Origin: Cryptomeria japonica
Taxonomy: Eukaryota > Streptophyta > Pinopsida > Cupressales > Cupressaceae
Length of the DNA: 64,000 nt
Assembly: GCF_030272615.1 (NCBI RefSeq)
Contig: NC_081411.1
Coordinates: 187,773,949 to 187,837,948 of the forward strand
Direction: 5' to 3'
Shown here: positions 59,324 through 64,000 of the stretch, piece after piece
Position numbering within the stretch: the stretch's first letter is position 1
Layout of the letters: each line of letters starts with the position of its first letter
Program-made: the position numbers and the translations under genes
The notes under the pieces: model-generated
Databases searched by the model: none
The model's input: only the letters and a program-made list of their open reading frames with translations
Told to the model about the DNA's origin: nothing

Positions 59324-60673
59324 TGTTACAAATTTCTAATGCAAGATAACTTAACCCCTACCATCCAATCCCAACATACCTATCGAATTTGCCATATATC
59401 AGGAACTAGTGAATCCTTATATGGTCAAACCTACCAATATTTGAAAGATCATATCCTTCCTCTAGAGTTATCTTGTAATCAATGAAGAGAATTTATCCAT
59501 TAGTCCTCTCGCTATACCATTATTGCTGATATCCTATATAGGCGTGGTCTAGATGGTACATTGTTGAGATGTCTTGAAAAAGACTAATCTGAGAGAGTTC
59601 TTAATGACATTCATGCAGGTATTTGCGGTACACACTCAAGTGGTTTAACATTGGCTAAGAAACTTATTCGTATGGGTTACTTTTGGCCTACTATGGAAAG
59701 AGATTCATTCACCTATGCTAGAAAATGTAAACAATGTCAGATCCATGGAAATCTAATCGATGTACCAGCACACGAGTTATATCCTATGACGGGATCATTG
59801 CCATTTTTACAGTAGGGCCTTGATTTGGTAGGAAAGATCAATCCTTGATCTTCTAATGGACATAAGTTCATTATGATAGCTACTGAATATTTTACTAAGT
59901 GGATTGAAGCAGTGCCTTTAACAACAGTGACAGGAAAACAAATATCATCATTCATCTTGACTTATATAATCTATCGCTATGGCGTTCCTATGACCATTAT
60001 CACTGATAATGGAAGACCATTCAAAAATCAAGATGTTAAAGAACTATCTGAATAGTTTCATATCCAACATAGGTTCTCTACTCCATATTATCCATAGGGA
60101 AATGGTCAAGCTGAGGCATCAAACAAAACTATCTTGAAAATCTTGAATAAAATAGTAAATGAAGCTAGAAAAGACTGGCACATTCAGGTAAATCCTGCTC
60201 TTTGGGCATACCGAACTAGCATCCACACTCTAACAGGGCCAACTCCATATTGTTTAGTGTATGGATTAGAAGCTATATTACCTATAGAATTAGAGATACC
60301 TTCTCTACGTGTATCCTTGCATGGTCTTATACCAAAAGAAGAACAATGTGTCTCTCGAATCCAATAACTAGAACTAATTCAGGAACGTCACCAAAATGGA
60401 ATAGAACATTTGAAAGTATACCAACAAAGAATGGAAAGAAGCTATAACCACAAAGTCAAGCTACATATTTTCCAAATTGGAGATATAGTTCTAAGGGAGA
60501 ATCCAAGAAATCAACAAGATCAAGAAAAGAAGGGAAAATTTGAACCAAATTGGCTAGGACCTTTTGTCATAGTAGCAACATATGGATCAGGAGCATACAA
60601 GTTATCTACCCCTAAAGGTGATTTGTTTTATGAACCTATCAATTCTATCCATCTCAAGAAATTCTATGCTTGA
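59324..60673 (+). pseudogene. pol: Tat-C integrase
   Basis: H2C2 finger (HAGICGTHSSG...ARKCKQC, about 59608-59739), catalytic Asp in GLDLVGK, Asp in TIITDNGRPFKNQ and Glu in GNGQAEASNKT are all present. Stops shared with Tat-A lie at 59483, 59501, 59585, 59846 and 60365; private ones include 59813 and 60053. It ends YEPINSIHLKKFYA with TGA at 60671-60673. Confidence 0.9.
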
Positions 60674-62423
60674 GATATAAAGTCCTGAAAAAACCAATAA
60701 AAAGCATATCAAGTCCTGAAAAAATGAATAAAAAGCATATAAAATCCAAAAAAAAAGAGTAATAAATTTAGATGGTGAAAACTTGGTAAACAGGCGCTAT
60801 GTAAAAATGTGAAGTTCCTCCATCTATGAGATAGCTTTGCGCACCTATCCACTCCATCCTATCACATCTATCATTATTATCTATCGCACCTATCCACTCC
60901 ATCCTATCGCATCTATCATTACTATCTATCACTAGCTTATCCATTCCGTCTTTCGCATCCATTGCTTTGAACCATTTAGCAAGAAATATGTAGCTTACCA
61001 ATAGTTAACCATTCTTTGACATACTTGTCGTACTCACTATCTTAGATTTTATCAGCATCGATCAATCTGCATTTGTATCCCGTCGTGGTTTGGATTTTGA
61101 TCAATTCATACATCCATACTAAATTTTTGTTTCCATTGGGGGAAAAATCCTAATTCCTTTTGCTAAGATGATCTTTTGAATCTTTAAAATCCAAAAACAT
61201 TCAAAAAAATTAGAAAATCCAAAAACATTTAGGGTTTTGAAATAGATAAAAAGCAATAAAGCAATGAAAATCAAGGCATTTCATCATAACTAAATCGTGA
61301 AACTCAGAAAACTGAAGAATAAACCAACAAGTAACAAAGGATTATCAAAGATCATTCGTCAAGATTATTATATGAGTTAATGACCATAAGAACATGTGAA
61401 TGACATACAAGATTCAGTGTTTATATCTTGATTTTATTACTAATCATGTACTCTATGCAACTCAAGGATCTCCATGACTAGAGAAGCTATGATGGGGCAT
61501 GATTATTTTCTTTCATTGTTGTCTGTGGTTTATCTCGTACTATGGTATGAACTTGTCTTAGGATATGATCGGCAAAAGATCAAGGAGGACGTTCCAAGTC
61601 ATGCATGAAAGGAGATACTCCTTGTCTATTCTGCAAGCAATACTCAGGTCAACTTGATCCATTATATCAAGTTGCTTGTATTAACTTGCTATATCAAAAT
61701 CCATGTAAGGAATACTCAGGTAATCTTGAATCATTATGTCAAGTTGCTTGTATTTTCTTACAACATTTTAAAAGCTCAATGATGAAATCAAAACACTTTT
61801 ACAAAGATAACATATGAAGAATGACAATATCATTTTAGTTAGATCATTTCATTAGCTCATTATTCATTTGCATTAAAGGAATTCATGGTCACTTACATTA
61901 TAAGCATTTCATTTCATTAATAGATCAACAGTCATAAATAAAGATTGAGTATACTTGGACAAACAAAAACAATTTGCATTTAATCATTATAGGTGTATTC
62001 ATTTCTTAGAATCATTTTAATCATCATCCATTTCATTTAGTTGCATTTTATTATTGCATTAGTTTGCATTCAATTAAGTGCATTTCATTCATCATGTAGT
62101 GTATCATCATTATTATTTGCACTATCATTTTATAATGATCATTTAGTTGCATCTTTGCACTTCGATTTATAAACATTACATATAAAAATACAAAAAGATT
62201 TCATATAGATCATTTGCATCATCATAAAACAAAATCAATCAATCATTTGCATCCATATCATCATCACATAGAATAACATGCATAAAGAAACACCATACAT
62301 ATAATCACTGCATCCATATAATCAAAATATATAGATCATCAAAGCATAAATATCATCATATATATCATCATAAAACAATAAAAGTCCAAGTATACAATGA
62401 TATCAAATAAACAATACAAATGC
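60674..62423 (+). other. Tat-C 3' spacer
   Basis: It matches the Tat-A spacer, including the 34-base and 70-base direct repeats and the CATTGGGGG tract. It differs by an additional tandem copy of a roughly 48-base CACCTATCCACTCCATCCTA unit (60841-60930). No gene. Confidence 0.65.
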
Positions 62424-64000
62424 CTCATCCAATGCAAATCAAGTCAAGGTTGTCCTGTACCACTACCACCTGACTTTGTCTTTCTCTGTGGCTATGGGTT
62501 AGAAGATCCTCCAGATGCCTGTCTCCTAGGATGAGCACTCCTCTGAGGAGGTCCCATGACCCCACCACTACTAGTATCCATCAACATGGTGATATGATAA
62601 CTACCTACTCTCTGGCTCTCTGCAACTACCTCCTCATATCATCGTCACCAGTGGGAAGTTTCCTTCCCAGCCCAAACTAATGCTCTAATAGTATCGACTG
62701 AGAGAGTACCTTATCCAACCTGCTGAATGTGATCGAGAAGGCCCTGAGTATCTTGTTGTCTCCTAACAGCTCTATCCCGCTCAGTCATAAGAGTTTGCAC
62801 CTATGCTCGAAGCTGATCAATCTATACTCTCAGACTATCACTGGTATAATGCTCTGGCACATCATGCTCTAGTATAACCACATCTGGCACATCATGCATT
62901 GGTGCAACCTACTTTGGTACATCTTGTTGTGGTTCATGAACCCCAATCCACTCACCACCAACCTATCCAACTGTTGGAATCTCGGTTTGAGTAACTCTCC
63001 AAACCCATCATCTAATCAGAGGAACATGATCCTCAGGATCCTCATCATCTCCACCATGCACTGCAATAACTCGAGGATCTAGATGAATCTGTCCAAAATC
63101 AATGCCTCTCCCACAACCCCCATCCAATCCAATGACCCTGCCTCCTATCAATGGCAACCCTCTCGGTGATCTCATACCAGTCCTAGGATTCTCTCTCCCA
63201 ATCCATCCAACATCTCTCCCACCCATAGGACGTGGTCTCTCAATCATGCTAGCCGATCCAAATGGTCCTCCATGGACTCTCAATCAACCTCCCCTCCGTC
63301 CAGGTCTACTACCACCACCTCCATCCCCACCATCATGTCCACCTCCCCTAGCCTCATGAGTAGCTCTAAGCTCTCGTCTTCATCTATGTCTCCTAGTAAC
63401 TAGATCATCTGAGTCATCATCCTCATCTCCTGAACTAGTTAGAGGATCTGCTGGATCAGTAATGGGAGGAAATGGATGGGCTAGTATATACTGAACATAC
63501 TTTGTAGTAACCCCAGGATCAAGAATGTGCAATCTCATATCATGTAAAGTAACCCCAAGATCAAGAATGTGCAATCTCAAATGACAAGGAAGGTCCCCAA
63601 TCTTGCCTATCTCTATATCACTGAGCATATATCGTCACACCAATAGGCATACGCTCGATGATACCAAACTGTCTCAAAATCTGACCAATCAACTATTGCT
63701 CAACAATAAAAGGTGTCCGCCCAATGAGATATCTACTCTGCATAATACATGGTAATGTCTATGCATCATCCATCCATAGCTCACAATCAAGATATGGTCT
63801 CCAATTGATGTTGTCCAATGAATCAAGCACCCAACACCAGTACTCCATCTTACCCAGCTTATGCTGAGTAAGGATACCTGCATAGAAACATACATATGGC
63901 TACTTCTCTCCCTGAACTCTATGATGGATAGGCTGAGTAACAGCAATGTGCTCCCAGCACCAAATCTACAATAAAGTGCATCCAGTATATAAACTAGCAC
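62424..64000 (-). pseudogene. Antisense PMD gene of Tat-C (partial)
   Basis: Same product as the antisense gene of Tat-A; the start lies beyond the right edge. The visible PMD part covers the Trp-rich segment (WCWEHI), EYWCWVLDSLDNI-like sequence, the tryptophan/proline block and the LRQFGIIQ-like helix near 63670. The Gly/Arg-rich linker (63360-63110) and coiled coil (about 62800) follow. A short duplication of AATGTGCAATCTCA replaces part of the sequence near 63525-63580. Stops are frequent. Two copies with the same antisense gene in the same place show that it belongs to the family. Confidence 0.78.

Larger units (their letters stand above)
54414..64000 (+). mobile_element. Tat-C: second Tat element, 5'-truncated, running off the right edge
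   Basis: From TAACAATCTAGAA at 54414 onward the sequence follows Tat-A from about 24872 to 34410 with only a few differences per hundred bases. LTR, PBS, leader and most of gag are missing at the left. It includes protease, RT, both RNase H domains, integrase, spacer and most of the antisense PMD gene. It shares many nonsense codons with Tat-A and has its own as well. Confidence 0.93.

Overview
This is AT-rich nuclear DNA from a land plant with a large, repeat-laden genome. A gymnosperm would fit the nested LTR retrotransposons and the Tat-type element with a long leader and an extra antisense gene, but the assignment below land plant is an inference. I found no host gene, rRNA, tRNA gene or CRISPR array. 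Everything I can identify is transposon-derived, and nearly every reading frame is broken by stops or frameshifts.

Layout. 1-3015: minus-strand 5' part of a Ty3/gypsy element (Gyp-1: protease, gag, PBS, LTR). 3027-5505: plus-strand gypsy integrase fragment split by a copia-type LTR (3669-5099). 5502-7061: shuffled LTR pieces. 7062-11403: minus-strand internal region of Cop-B, which has a PBS and two unusual ORFs but no visible pol. The LTR of Cop-B begins at 11404 and ends at 44515. It is split by two insertions: E (11998-20078, TSD CGTAT), a deletion derivative with a 4.5-kb LTR, and Tat-A (20135-44028, TSD GATCT), a Tat-lineage Ty3/gypsy element of about 17.3 kb net. Tat-A is itself interrupted by a copia element, Cop-F (36172-42733, TSD GTTTT). 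The insertion history is therefore Cop-B, then E and Tat-A into its LTR, then Cop-F into Tat-A.

44516-50738 is mostly unclassified but holds a 494-bp TIR element (46871-47364) and a tRNA-derived SINE with a 15-bp target duplication (47428-47644). 50739-52705 is the 5' end of a second gypsy element (Gyp-D: LTR, PBS, gag, start of protease). 52706-54413 contains the end of an unrecognised minus-strand ORF. 54414-64000 is Tat-C, a second copy of the Tat family, 5'-truncated in gag and running off the right edge.

How the parts work together. Tat-A carries, in order, LTR, PBS, leader with a 21-bp minisatellite, gag, protease, RT, RNase H, a second RNase H, integrase, and then an antisense gene with a plant mobile domain (PMD). 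That antisense gene has its own upstream minisatellite, which shares the core of the leader array when each is read in its own gene's direction. Tat-A and Tat-C share at least ten nonsense codons and a changed RT catalytic box (YVND for YVDD). They therefore come from an already defective source and were multiplied either in trans or by duplication.
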